From: Pseudoxanthomonas koreensis_A
Lineage (GTDB): Bacteria; Pseudomonadota; Gammaproteobacteria; Xanthomonadales; Xanthomonadaceae
DNA: 64,000 bases
NCBI RefSeq assembly: GCF_041890415.1
Contig: NZ_CP169056.1
Span: 2,170,001-2,234,000 of the forward strand
Direction: 5' to 3'
Of this stretch, positions 21,701 to 30,261 are shown in pieces; position 1 is the stretch's first letter; every line of letters starts with the position of its first letter. A program made the translations under genes and the position numbers. Under the pieces are notes generated by a model, which was not told the origin of the DNA, made no database searches, and worked only from the letters and a program-made list of their open reading frames with translations.

Positions 21701-24700
21701 CTGGCAGCATCGACAGGCGATGCCGCCTCGGCCGGCTCGAACTGGTCCTGCGGCGTGGCAACGCCATCGCCGGCCACGCTGGACGCCACTTCGGCGCCGC
21801 CGTCCTGCTCTTCGGATGCGGGCGCTTCGTCCGGCATGTCCACGGTCAGGTAGGCGCTGAGGTCGCCGATGCCGGTCAGCTCGACCGGCAGGTCCACGCC
21901 GTCGTCCATCGGCTCCACGCCATCGTCGACCAGCTCCGACTGCGGCCAGCTCACCTCCGGCAGCGCAGCGGCCAGCGCCTGCAGCCGGCCCACCAGCGCG
22001 GTGTGACGGGCAATGCGCGGCGATTCGGACTGCAGCGCGAGGATGCAACCGCGGATCGCCTCGGTGGTGCCGGCGATGGCGTCCACCGCATCGGCCTCGA
22101 CCGGCTGCCCGCCGCCGAGGGCGCGCTTGATGAAGGTTTCGGCCGCGTCGGTGACGGCGGTGATTTCCGGCACGTCGGTCATCGCGAACGCGCCGTTCAT
22201 GGTGTGGATGGCGCGCAGCAGGGCGTCGGTGGCAGGCGCTGGCGACTGGCGTGCCGAGGCCAGCCACGCATCCATCGTCTCCAGGTGCGAGGACACCTCC
22301 GCCTCGAGGATTTCCCGCAGCACGCTGTCCACGGAGGCGGGCGTGCCCTCGGTGATCTCTGCCGGCTCTGCGGCCACGACCGGATCGGCAACGGCGTCGG
22401 GCACGGCGTCCATCGAGGCGGGGGCCTCGTAGAACACGTCCTCGCCGGCGGCAACGCGCTCGGCCACCGCCTCCAGCCCGGCCAGATCGGCATCCAGCGG
22501 GGCGCGGCCACGCAACGCGGCGTCGAACTGCGGCAGCACGTCGCATGCGTGCTGGACCATCGCCAGTACCGCTTCGCTCGGCGCGCGGGTGCCATCGAGC
22601 ACGCGGTTGAGCATGGTCTCGATCTTCCAGCTGAACTCGCCCAGCGCGGTCGCGCCAACCAGCCGGCCACTGCCCTTGAGGGTATGGAACACGCGGCGGA
22701 TCGAACGCTGGCGCTCGGCATCGGCCGGCGCACTCCGCCATTCCGGCAACAGGCGGCCAAGGTTTTCCATCTCTTCCTCGAACTCTTCGAGGAAGACTTC
22801 GCGGATATCGGCATCGATGTCGTGGCTGGGATCGAAGCCACCGGCGACGGAACCATCCGCGGCACCGGCGGGTGCCGGCGGTGCCGCGACGGCAAAGCCG
22901 CCTTCGGGAAGCGTGGCCGCCGCCGCCGACATCTCGGCGAACAGCGCCTCGGCCTCTGCAGCGGCAGCGTCCGCATCGGCGTCGCCGGCCGCAGTCTCGA
23001 CATCGGTCGAGACAGCGGACTCGGCAATCGGCTCGGCAGCGGGCTCAGCGGCGGGCTCGACCTCGGGCTCGGCGACGGGCTCGACATCGGTCTCGGCCAC
23101 CGGCTCGACCGGCTCGACAACCGGCTCGGCCGTGGCATCGGCAGCGCTGTCCTGGACGGCGGCCTTGGCCGCGCCCTGCTTCGGACGGTAGCGCACGTTG
23201 AGGTTGAGCCACTCCTGCGATCCGTCGGCCGAGGCCTGCGTGACGGTGGCGGGCGCGTCCGCTTCGCTGGCCGCAGCGGCGGCATGCGCGAGGTCGTCTA
23301 CATCGGCACCGGCATCTGCATCGGCGCTGGCATCGGCAGCAGCGTCGGCGTCGGCACCGCCGGCTTCGTGCTCCATGCCGGCTTCGGCGACGTCCAGGAC
23401 AGGCTCGTCACCGGCCAGCGGCATCGCCGCTTCGATGTCGAGCGCGGTGGCCGCATCGTCGGTCGCGGCCTCGTATTCGGCCGACACCGGATCGAAGGTG
23501 AACGCCGTGGCGTCCACCTGCGGAGCGTCCACCAGCGGGGCATCCATCGCCACCGGGACCAGGGACTGCGGTTCGATCTCGAGCGGCGGAATCTCCAGCG
23601 TCTGGAATTCGGGCGCGTCGGGCTCGTCGCTGCTGACGGGTACCAGCGGGATCGGCGCGTATTCGTCTTCCAGGGCGACAAAGGCCGGCGGCCGCTCTGC
23701 CTGCACCGAGTCCCAGCCGTCGATGACCGGCGTGGGCTCCTGCGCAACCGCAGGTTCCGGCACCGGATCGGCCACCTGCTCCGGCGCTGCGGCAACGGTT
23801 TCCACAGCGTCCGCGGTTTCCGCGATTGCCTCGGCTTCCCCGGTCGGCGCGGCTGGCGCCTGGGCGGCGTCCGGGTCGGCCTCGGCGGCGTCTTCCGGCA
23901 GCGGCCAGTAGTTCAGGTTCTCGAGGCTGGCGCGCGCGATCTCGAGGATCTCGTCACGGTTCGGGCGGCGGTCGCGCAGCGCTTCGAGGTAGTACTCCAG
24001 GCTGGCCATCGCATCGGCCAGGGTATCGAGCTGGCGGCCGCTGGGAACGCGGCGGCGGGCCAGCAGCTCGACCGCAATGTAGCGGCGCACGCCTTCCAGG
24101 TAGGCGGCCGGCTGCGGCAGGTTGAGCATGTTCAGCGCGCCAGCCACTTCGTCCAGCAGGCGCGGCACCTCGTCCAGGCGCGCGTGGTCCCAGTTGGTCT
24201 CGATGAAGGCGACGAAATGCTCGCGCGCGGTGGCGAAATTGGCGATCGCCTCGTGCGCCAGCACTTCGATGGTGCGCTGGGCTTCGGCCGCGGCCGCATC
24301 CTCGGCCTGCTCGCCGTGGGCGCCCAGGCTGGCCACCTGGTCGTCCAGCGTCGCGTCCACGTAAAGCAGCGCGCCGGCGATATCCAGCAGCGCGCCCTCG
24401 GAGGCCGGCTGCTCGCCACGGGCAATGGCAGCCAGCGCATCGCGCTGCTGCTGGACCACGTCGCGGGCCACGCCCAGGCCCAGCATGCCCAGGGTGTCGG
24501 CAACCTTGGTCAATTCTTCCGCCTGCGGCTGCAGGGCGGCGGCATCGCTGCCGGTTCGCAGGTGCAGGTCCAGTGCATCCTTGACCCGCAGCAGCTCCTC
24601 CTTGACCACGGCGCCAACGGTGTTGAGCAGTTCGCGGTTGCGCCCGGCCAGGCTGCCACGCGCATGGTCCAGCTCGGCCTCGGTGGGCACGTGCGTGTCC

Positions 24701-25584
24701 AGGTCGAATGCGCGACGCAGTTCGTCCAGCGCCGGATGCGGGGTTCGCGCCTGGGCGACCAGGTACAGCAACTGGCGGGTCGGCTCCTGGCTGGCCACGC
24801 CCTGGGCCTCGCCCGGCACGGGGCCGTCGGCCTGCGCGTGGCGCAGTGCACGGGCAATGTCGGCGAAGGCATTGCGCAGTGCGTCGCCAGCCGGCAGGGC
24901 ACCGTCGCGCAACGCCTGCGCAACGCAGGACATCACCCACAGCATGCGCCGGGATTCGTCGTAGCGTGCGTTCTCCAGCAGGTCGGCCGCGATGGCGGCC
25001 AACGCCGCCGGGTCGGACGGGGCACCCTGCTCGGACCAGCCGGCCAGTGCCTCTTCAAAGCGGGTCTGCGCCGACGCCACGTGGCCCTGGCGCTGCGCCC
25101 ACGGCAGGGTCGAGGCCTGCGGCACCTGTTCGGGCAGCGGGCCGCTCAGGTCCGGGGCGAACAGCACGCTCTCGTCCAGGCCGGCGGCACCGCGTGCGGC
25201 GCGGATGTCGTTGAGCAGCGGCAACAGCACGATCGGGATGTCGCGATGCCCGTTCTGCAGCCGCTCCAGGTAGTCGGGCAGCAGCACGGTGCCGCGCATC
25301 AGGGTCGCGCAGGCTTCGTCGCGGTCGTTGGCCGCACCCTGCTGCAGGGCCTGGGCCAGCAGTTCCATCTCCTCGGCCACCATCGCCGGGGCGTACAGCT
25401 CGACCATGCGCAAGGTGCCCTGCACCTGGTGCAGGTAGCCGGCGCAGAAACGCATGCGGCTGTCGTCGGCCGGGTTCTCGACAAATGCCTCGATCTCGCC
25501 ACGGGCCTGGCGCAGGGTCTCGTCCAGCTCGGGCTTGACCCAGCCGAGCACGGCGTGGCTCATCGCGTCGCGCAGCGCACTCAT
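18721..25584 (-). CDS. chpA: Hybrid chemotaxis histidine kinase ChpA (PilL)
   Basis: A 2287-aa CheA-type hybrid kinase at the core of Pil-Chp signalling, which controls twitching and pilus extension/retraction. Visible parts are: FimL-like and Hpt-like N-terminal bundles (candidate H52 in YLHQVQG); Hpt with H967 (HTLKGSG); Hpt with H1127 (HTMNGA, Lys replaced by Asn); Hpt with H1498 (HTLKGGA); dimerisation segment from about 1687; HATPase (HMLRNSVAHGLE, SDDGRGLD, GRGVGMDVV) around 1870-2000; CheW-like about 2010-2140; and a receiver with VDDS and phospho-acceptor D2213. Long Ala/Glu/Asp/Pro linkers separate the Hpts, including EAEVE-type runs at about 1375-1415. ATG 25584 follows a strong GGGGAGGT site. 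Fewer Hpts are visible than the several in P. aeruginosa ChpA. Confidence 0.95.
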   Translation of the reverse strand: MSALRDAMSHAVLGWVKPELDETLRQARGEIEAFVENPADDSRMRFCAGYLHQVQGTLRMVELYAPAMVAEEMELLAQALQQGAANDRDEACATLMRGTVLLPDYLERLQNGHRDIPIVLLPLLNDIRAARGAAGLDESVLFAPDLSGPLPEQVPQASTLPWAQRQGHVASAQTRFEEALAGWSEQGAPSDPAALAAIAADLLENARYDESRRMLWVMSCVAQALRDGALPAGDALRNAFADIARALRHAQADGPVPGEAQGVASQEPTRQLLYLVAQARTPHPALDELRRAFDLDTHVPTEAELDHARGSLAGRNRELLNTVGAVVKEELLRVKDALDLHLRTGSDAAALQPQAEELTKVADTLGMLGLGVARDVVQQQRDALAAIARGEQPASEGALLDIAGALLYVDATLDDQVASLGAHGEQAEDAAAAEAQRTIEVLAHEAIANFATAREHFVAFIETNWDHARLDEVPRLLDEVAGALNMLNLPQPAAYLEGVRRYIAVELLARRRVPSGRQLDTLADAMASLEYYLEALRDRRPNRDEILEIARASLENLNYWPLPEDAAEADPDAAQAPAAPTGEAEAIAETADAVETVAAAPEQVADPVPEPAVAQEPTPVIDGWDSVQAERPPAFVALEDEYAPIPLVPVSSDEPDAPEFQTLEIPPLEIEPQSLVPVAMDAPLVDAPQVDATAFTFDPVSAEYEAATDDAATALDIEAAMPLAGDEPVLDVAEAGMEHEAGGADADAAADASADADAGADVDDLAHAAAAASEADAPATVTQASADGSQEWLNLNVRYRPKQGAAKAAVQDSAADATAEPVVEPVEPVAETDVEPVAEPEVEPAAEPAAEPIAESAVSTDVETAAGDADADAAAAEAEALFAEMSAAAATLPEGGFAVAAPPAPAGAADGSVAGGFDPSHDIDADIREVFLEEFEEEMENLGRLLPEWRSAPADAERQRSIRRVFHTLKGSGRLVGATALGEFSWKIETMLNRVLDGTRAPSEAVLAMVQHACDVLPQFDAALRGRAPLDADLAGLEAVAERVAAGEDVFYEAPASMDAVPDAVADPVVAAEPAEITEGTPASVDSVLREILEAEVSSHLETMDAWLASARQSPAPATDALLRAIHTMNGAFAMTDVPEITAVTDAAETFIKRALGGGQPVEADAVDAIAGTTEAIRGCILALQSESPRIARHTALVGRLQALAAALPEVSWPQSELVDDGVEPMDDGVDLPVELTGIGDLSAYLTVDMPDEAPASEEQDGGAEVASSVAGDGVATPQDQFEPAEAASPVDAASADDASPTDEAVHLEQVTESADDRSGAPAAEDAATDQAATADEPVAGEVSEADEVAEVAATDEASLQPDDADQAEASADDAVAEAEAEAEVEAEDDAGIEAEVEVEAEVEAEAEVEAEADVPAATVAVDLPALHEPEPEPMAASATAADDDGTMLDFSELDRDLLDIFVEEGGDLLDHIDGLIQELREDMGARETIIGLQRDLHTLKGGARMAGIATIGDLGHVIESLLEAAAEHRTELQSGDIQLLERGFDTLHRLLVRTRGHRTTQMPQALIDEFEARIRGEAYVPSTSALDDEASAAQAGAQAPQEQAEAEEAVPEQAASEPAASEPAVSEPEQAATEAPAQAAATVPAPVAAQAHAVPAPFLATPLSAPVKDEAAASAEDKTGARAPQEQVRVRADLLDNLVNHAGEVAIYRARLEQQLGAFRGAMGELDRTNARLRDQLRRLDLETEAQIVARYQREQDSADQTFDPLELDRFSTLQQLSRGLAESAADLTGLQGVLDDMARQYDVLLQQQSRVSSELQDGLMSARMVPFDSIVSRLRRVVRQAGHETRKQVQLKLDGTHGELDRNVLDRMVAPLEHMLRNSVAHGLELPKERRSAGKSEEGTITIALRHEGSEIVLRVSDDGRGLDRVAIRQRAESRGLLRPDAVLTDVELDSLIFESGFSTSEQVSQLAGRGVGMDVVRNEVRQLGGTVEIASTPGQGVTFTLRLPQTLAVTQAVFVQIGDITYAVPVASVSGIGRITRERFEAGGGGYRYAGEEYAVHDLGMLVGQGPARAEGQEQVPLLLVRAGDLRAAVAIDQVVGNREIVVKPVGLQIASVPGIYGATITGDGRVVVILDVAPLVRRHLSQPERSVEHLAPAQARQVPLVMVVDDSLTMRKVSSRVLERHNFEVATARDGIEALEQLEERVPDLMLLDIEMPRMDGYELATAMRADERFRSVPIMMITSRTGEKHRQRAFEIGVQRYLGKPYQELDLMRNVYDLLGIARVRE

Positions 25585-25666
25585 TGCGACCTCCCCGCCA
25601 GGTAGTCGCCACTGCGCGTGTACCGGGTCTTGCTCATTACTTCTTCCCCCGTCGGGCGCGGCATCG

Positions 25667-27703
25667 TCAGCCAGGCAGCTTGAAGTCGGCGACCGATCGG
25701 CGCAGGTCCGCGGCCAGTTCCGCCAGGTGCCCGATCGACTCGGCGGTCTGCCCGGCACCGCGCGTCGTCTGGCCCGAAATCTGCTGGACCACGCCCATCG
25801 TCTTGGTGATGTCGGCCGCCGCGCCGGCCTGCTGCTGGGCGGCGACCGAGATGTTCTTGATGAGGTCGTTCAGGGCGTTGGACACGCGCTCGATCTCGGT
25901 CAGCGCGGTACCTGCGTCCTCGGCCAGGCGCGCACCGGACACGACCTCGGCGGTGGTCTGTTCCATCGAGTTGACCGCTTCGTTGGTATCGGCCTGAATC
26001 GCCTGGACCAGGCCTTCGATGCGTCGGGTCGCGTTGGAGGTGCGTTCTGCCAGCCGCTGCACTTCGTCGGCCACCACCGCAAAGCCGCGGCCGGTCTCGC
26101 CCGCCGAGGCCGCCTGCACCGCGGCGTTCAAGGCCAGGATGTTGGTCTGCTCGGAAATGTCGTTGATCAGTTCCACGATCGAGCCGATTTCCTGCGAGGA
26201 CTCGCCCAGCCGCTTGATGCGCTTGGAGGTTTCCTGGATCTGGTCGCGGATCTGGTCCATGCCGTTGATGGTCTCGCGGACCACGCCCGCGCCCTCCGCG
26301 GCGATGACCACCGAGCGCTGCGCCACCTCGGCCGATTCGGTCGAGTTGCGCGAGACCTGCTCGATGCTGGTGGCGATCTCGTTGATGCGGTCGGATGCGG
26401 CGGTGATCTGCTCGGCCTGGTGGTTGGAGGCCTCGGCCAGCTGCAGCGCGGTGGCCTGGGTCTCCTGCGAGGAGGCGGCGACCTGCACCGAGGTGTCGTT
26501 GATCGTGGTGACCAGGTTGCGCAGTTCGTCGACCGCGTAGTTGATGGCGTCCGCGATCGCGCCGGTCATGTCCTCGGTCACCGACGCCTTCACCGTCAGG
26601 TCGCCTTCACCCAGCGAGGCGATTTCGTCCAGCAGCCGCATGATCGCCTGCTGGTTGCGGCTGTTGAACTCCACCTGGGCCTGGTAGCGCACTTCCTGCT
26701 CGCGGGCGCGGTTGCGCACCGAGCTCCAGACGAAGCCGATCAGCGCAATCAGCGCGACCGCGCCGGACACCACGCCGATCCAGAAATTGGGGAACAGGCG
26801 GGTGTCGCGCACCGAGCCGAACGAGGCGAATGCGTCGAACACGCGACGGCTGTCGTCGAGCATGCGGCCGGCGCCACCGGTGATGCTGGCCGCCGCGGCC
26901 TGGGCGGCGAACAGGTTGCGCGAGCTGCCGAGGATCGCGTCCAGGTCCTTGCGCATCTCGCCCCAGTGCGTCTGCGACTGGTTCAGGGCCGACAGCGCCG
27001 CCGGGTTGTTGACCGCGGCCACGCCCAGTTCCTGATTGCCCTCGCGCAGGCCGTCGAGCACCTGGCCGAACACCAGCGCGTCGCGGGTCAGCGCGTCACC
27101 GGCACTGGCCGCACCCGGGCCACCGGCGCGGATCTCGGTCACGCGGCGGGCCATGGTGCCGGCCACCACCACCTGCTGCAGTGCGTTGAACACCTGCGAG
27201 GCAGGCGCGCCGGAGGCGGTCATCGCGCGCACCACCTCGTTGAGCTGGGCCTGCAACTGCGGCACCCGCCCCACGAACCGGTCGGCGTTGCCGGCCAGTG
27301 CCAGCACTGCCTGCTCGGAGGCGATGATCTGCCCGGCACTCTTGCCCAACGGGGTCCAGGTGGCCACCAGCCGCTCCAGCGGCTCGGCCACGCCCGGCTC
27401 GCTGCCGAAGCGCGATTGCAGGGTTCCGACCCGGTCCTCGATCTCGCTGCGGGTGGTGCGGAAGGCCTTGAACGCCTCGGCGTTGCCCGCCACCGCGTCG
27501 CGGCCGTGGTTGGCAAGCTGCTGCGAAAGCACCTGCAGGTCGGCCGCGCTGGTGCTGGCGCCGGTCAGGCGGCTGCCCTGCCAGGTCGCCACGCCGGTGT
27601 TCACGCCGAACAGCACCACCGACAGCGCGAGGAGTACCAGCCAGAACCCGGTGCTCACGCCGCCCAGCCGGCTGGTCTTGGGAGTCTCGGGGGTAGTGCT
27701 CAT
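25667..27703 (-). CDS. pilJ: Methyl-accepting chemotaxis protein PilJ
   Basis: A 678-aa inner-membrane chemoreceptor of the Pil-Chp system. TM1 is at residues 18-38 (FWLVLLALSVVLFGVNTG) and TM2 at about 317-336 (FWIGVVSGAVALIALIGFVW), with a roughly 280-residue periplasmic sensor between them. A HAMP-like region follows (NQQAIMRLLDEIASLGEGDLTVKASV), then the long cytoplasmic coiled coil with hairpin tip NDISEQTNILALNAAVQAAS and GRGFAVVADEVQRLAERT. ATG 27703 gives the cytoplasmic N-tail expected before TM1. It sits between pilI (40 bases upstream) and chpA (82 bases downstream). The usual pilK methyltransferase gene is absent from that gap. Confidence 0.95.
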   Translation of the reverse strand: MSTTPETPKTSRLGGVSTGFWLVLLALSVVLFGVNTGVATWQGSRLTGASTSAADLQVLSQQLANHGRDAVAGNAEAFKAFRTTRSEIEDRVGTLQSRFGSEPGVAEPLERLVATWTPLGKSAGQIIASEQAVLALAGNADRFVGRVPQLQAQLNEVVRAMTASGAPASQVFNALQQVVVAGTMARRVTEIRAGGPGAASAGDALTRDALVFGQVLDGLREGNQELGVAAVNNPAALSALNQSQTHWGEMRKDLDAILGSSRNLFAAQAAAASITGGAGRMLDDSRRVFDAFASFGSVRDTRLFPNFWIGVVSGAVALIALIGFVWSSVRNRAREQEVRYQAQVEFNSRNQQAIMRLLDEIASLGEGDLTVKASVTEDMTGAIADAINYAVDELRNLVTTINDTSVQVAASSQETQATALQLAEASNHQAEQITAASDRINEIATSIEQVSRNSTESAEVAQRSVVIAAEGAGVVRETINGMDQIRDQIQETSKRIKRLGESSQEIGSIVELINDISEQTNILALNAAVQAASAGETGRGFAVVADEVQRLAERTSNATRRIEGLVQAIQADTNEAVNSMEQTTAEVVSGARLAEDAGTALTEIERVSNALNDLIKNISVAAQQQAGAAADITKTMGVVQQISGQTTRGAGQTAESIGHLAELAADLRRSVADFKLPG

Positions 27704-27743
27704 GCGTGTTCTGCCTCGATCGGTAACGGGAACAGGCGGGCCG

Positions 27744-28274
27744 TCAGGCCGCGGCCTGCCGGAATTCGGGGGTACGGGCCAGCCGCGACAGCGAGAACAC
27801 GCCCCAGTCGGCGTCCTCGCCGTGGAAGGCACGGTCGATGAAGTGGGCGTAGCGGCCCTGCGCCAGTTGCGCCGGATCCACCGCCTGCTCCTGGTCGAAG
27901 CCGCGCTGGCCGTAGAGTTCGTCGATGGCCAGGGCCACGTCGCCACCGTGCTGGCGCATCACCAGCACGCGCTGGCCCTCGTGCAGCACCGTGCGCTCGC
28001 CTTCCAGGAACAGCTTCAGGTCGACCACCGGGAACAGGTTGCCGCGCAGGTTGCCGATGCCCAGCAGCCAGGGCTGCGCGCCCGGCACCGGGGTAACCGG
28101 TGGCATCGGCAGGATTTCGACCACTTCGTTGAACGCCGAGACCAGCCGGCGCTGGCCGACGCGATAACCGACCCCGCGCCAGGTATCGGCACCGAGCTCG
28201 CGCGCCGGCAACTGCACCACGTGCGCCAGGCTGCGCTGTTCGTAATCGGACAGGATGTCGAACGGAGTGCGCAT
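27744..28274 (-). CDS. pilI: CheW-like coupling protein PilI
   Basis: A 176-aa CheW-family adaptor that couples the PilJ receptor to the ChpA kinase. The start MRTPFDILSDYEQRSLAH and the CheW core (WRGVGYRVGQRRLVSAFNEVVEIL, LLGIGNLRGNLFPVVDLKLFL, RVLVMRQHGGDVALAIDEL) fit PilI. Its ATG at 28274 shares one base with the pilH stop (TGATG), so the pair is translationally coupled. Confidence 0.93.
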   Translation of the reverse strand: MRTPFDILSDYEQRSLAHVVQLPARELGADTWRGVGYRVGQRRLVSAFNEVVEILPMPPVTPVPGAQPWLLGIGNLRGNLFPVVDLKLFLEGERTVLHEGQRVLVMRQHGGDVALAIDELYGQRGFDQEQAVDPAQLAQGRYAHFIDRAFHGEDADWGVFSLSRLARTPEFRQAAA

Positions 28275-28639
28275 CAGGCGGCTACCAGCTGGTTGATCCG
28301 CGCCATCAGTTCGGTCTCGCGCGGAGGTTTGACCACGTAGTCCACCGCGCCCTGGCGCATGCCCCAGGCGCGGTCCGTTTCCATGCTCTTGGTGCTGACG
28401 ATCAGCACCGGAATCTTGGTGGTGGCCGTGTCCCGGCTGAGCGCGCGGGTGGCCTGGAAGCCGCTCATGCCTGGCAGCACCACGTCCATCAGCACCAGGT
28501 CGGGCAGCTGCTGGCGGGCCATCTCGATCCCGTCTTCGGCATTGGATGCGTACACGACCTCGTGGCCGGCGCGTTCCAGCCACTGCGTGAACACGGCACG
28601 GTCGGTCGGTGAATCTTCGATCAGCAGGATGCGAGCCAT
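28274..28639 (-). CDS. pilH: Single-domain response regulator PilH
   Basis: A 121-aa CheY-like receiver with no output domain. The acidic pair is IEDS, the phospho-acceptor is in LVLMDVVLPG, and the conserved Thr/Ser and Lys switch residues are in VSTKS and VVKPP. In P. aeruginosa PilH is a ChpA phosphorylation target that counterbalances PilG in twitching. It lies 18 bases after pilG, with stop and start fused to pilI. Assignment to PilH rather than PilG rests on gene order and similarity. Confidence 0.92.
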   Translation of the reverse strand: MARILLIEDSPTDRAVFTQWLERAGHEVVYASNAEDGIEMARQQLPDLVLMDVVLPGMSGFQATRALSRDTATTKIPVLIVSTKSMETDRAWGMRQGAVDYVVKPPRETELMARINQLVAA

Positions 28640-28657
28640 GGTTGCCTGCCCCCCCGG

Positions 28658-29059
28658 TCAGGCGTTGACATAGGTACGGATGGCGCTGAGCAGTTCTTCC
28701 CGGGTGAAAGGCTTGGTCAGGTACTGCTCCGAACCCACGATGCGGCCGCGGGCCTTGTCGAACAATCCGTCCTTGGAGGAGAGCATGATCACGGGCGTGG
28801 ACTTGAACTTCTGGTTGCCCTTGATCAGTGCGCAGGTCTGATAGCCGTCCAGGCGCGGCATCATGATGTCCACGAAGATGATCTGCGGCTGCTGGTCGGC
28901 AATCTTGGCCAGCGCCTCGAAACCGTCACTGGCGGTGACGACCTCACAGCCCTCGCGCTTGAGCAGGGTTTCGGCGGTGCGACGGATGGTCTTGGAGTCA
29001 TCGATCACCATGACCCGCAAGCCGCCCAATTCCCCGTTCGGGGCCGTGTTGTCTGTCAT
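28658..29059 (-). CDS. pilG: Single-domain response regulator PilG
   Basis: A 133-aa CheY-like receiver and first gene of the Pil-Chp operon. It has the acidic pair in VIDDSKTIRR, the phospho-acceptor Asp in IIFVDIMMPRLDGYQ, MLSSKDG and the Lys switch in YLTKPFTREELL. In P. aeruginosa PilG promotes pilus extension and cAMP signalling through FimV, FimL and CyaB. A GGGGAA ribosome site precedes ATG 29059, and a good sigma-70 promoter lies about 55 bases further upstream. Confidence 0.94.
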   Translation of the reverse strand: MTDNTAPNGELGGLRVMVIDDSKTIRRTAETLLKREGCEVVTASDGFEALAKIADQQPQIIFVDIMMPRLDGYQTCALIKGNQKFKSTPVIMLSSKDGLFDKARGRIVGSEQYLTKPFTREELLSAIRTYVNA

Positions 29060-29115
29060 TACCCAAGTTCCCCTTGCGCGCGGCGCTTCATCGTCCGGCG
29101 TCGCTGCGATGCCGT

Positions 29116-29146
29116 TCTATATCCCAGCACCGCCACGGACTGTCAA
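29116..29146 (-). promoter_or_regulatory. Sigma-70 promoter of the pilG-chpC operon
   Basis: A perfect TTGACA (-35, positions 29146-29141) is followed by TATAGA (29121-29116) at 19 bases, or by overlapping GATATA (29123-29118) at 17 bases. Transcription would begin near 29109, giving a leader of about 50 bases before pilG. It stands out in a GC-rich genome where few other -35 boxes are visible. Confidence 0.65.
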
Positions 29147-29310
29147 GTACGGCCGCACGCGCCGGAGCAGGCAGGTGAAGGCCCCCGGCGACGCAAACCG
29201 CGCGCGTGGTCGGCAGCACGGCGCCAGACTCAAGGGCGGTGTGCGCACTCCCGGGGCATGACCCCGGATCGGCTACCATCGCAGCCTCCCCCGCACCCAT
29301 GCCCTGCCCC

Positions 29311-30261
29311 ATGCCCCTGGACGTCATCGTGGTGATGGACCCGATCGGGTCGATCAAGATCGCCAAGGACACGACCTTCGCCCTGCTGCTGGAGGCCCAG
29401 CGCCGCGGCCACCGGCTGCACTACGCCGGCCGTGGCGGGCTGTCGCTGCACGATGGCCGGGCCCTGGCGCGGGTGGCGCCGCTGTCGGTGCGCGACGATC
29501 CGGCAGGCTGGTTCGAACTGGGCGCCTGGACCGAGCTGGCCTTCGGCCCCGGGCAACTGGTGCTGATGCGCAAGGACCCGCCGTTCGACGGCGAGTACCT
29601 GTATGACACCCACATCCTGGACATCGCCGGGGCCGCCGGGGCGCAGGTGGTCAACGCCCCGCAGGGCCTGCGCGACTTCAACGAGAAGCTGGCCGCGCTG
29701 CTGTTCCCGCAATGCTGCCCCCCCACCCGGATCAGCCGCGACGCGGCCGAGCTGAAGGGCTTCGTGACCGAACACGGGCGCGCCGTGCTCAAGCCGCTGG
29801 ACGGCATGGGCGGCCGCTCGATCTTCCTCACCCAGGCCGGCGACCCCAACCTCAACGTGATCCTGGAGACGCTGACCGGGGGTGGCCAGCGCCTGGCGCT
29901 GGCCCAGCGCTGGCTGCCGGAAATCAGCCAGGGCGACAAGCGCATCCTGCTGATCGACGGCGAGCCGGTGGACTACTGCCTGGCGCGGATCCCGCAGGGC
30001 GACGACTTCCGCGGCAACCTGGCCGCCGGCGGCCGTGGCGAGGGCCGGCCACTGAGCGAGCGCGACCGCTGGATTGCCGCCCAGGTCGGCCCGGAGATGC
30101 GCCGCCGCGGCATGCGCTTCGTCGGCCTGGACGTGATCGGCGACTGGCTCACCGAGGTCAACGTGACCAGCCCCACCTGCGTGCGCGAACTGGACGCGCA
30201 GTTCGGCCTCAACATCGCCGGCATGCTGTTCGACGCGATCGAGGCCGGACCGGCGGCATGA
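29311..30261 (+). CDS. gshB: Glutathione synthetase
   Basis: A 316-aa ATP-grasp ligase that joins gamma-glutamylcysteine and glycine. It shows VVMDPIGSIKIAKDTTFALL, MRKDPPFDGEYLYDTHIL, NEKLAAL, AVLKPLDGMGGRSIF (ATP-grasp glycine loop), QGDKRILLIDGEP and the terminal FVGLDVIGDWLTEVNVTSPTCVREL. Length equals E. coli GshB (316 aa). ATG 29311 aligns with the family start; ATG 29299 in frame would add four residues. It is divergent from pilG and overlaps the tonB-like gene as ATGA. The pilG/gshB/tonB arrangement also occurs in P. aeruginosa. Confidence 0.95.
   Translation: MPLDVIVVMDPIGSIKIAKDTTFALLLEAQRRGHRLHYAGRGGLSLHDGRALARVAPLSVRDDPAGWFELGAWTELAFGPGQLVLMRKDPPFDGEYLYDTHILDIAGAAGAQVVNAPQGLRDFNEKLAALLFPQCCPPTRISRDAAELKGFVTEHGRAVLKPLDGMGGRSIFLTQAGDPNLNVILETLTGGGQRLALAQRWLPEISQGDKRILLIDGEPVDYCLARIPQGDDFRGNLAAGGRGEGRPLSERDRWIAAQVGPEMRRRGMRFVGLDVIGDWLTEVNVTSPTCVRELDAQFGLNIAGMLFDAIEAGPAA

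Noticed and set aside
17944..25605. A 2553-codon open frame on the plus strand
   Set aside because: Exact antisense of chpA and part of chpB. The low-complexity translation mirrors the acidic linkers of ChpA; no domain is recognisable and all conserved motifs are on the minus strand.
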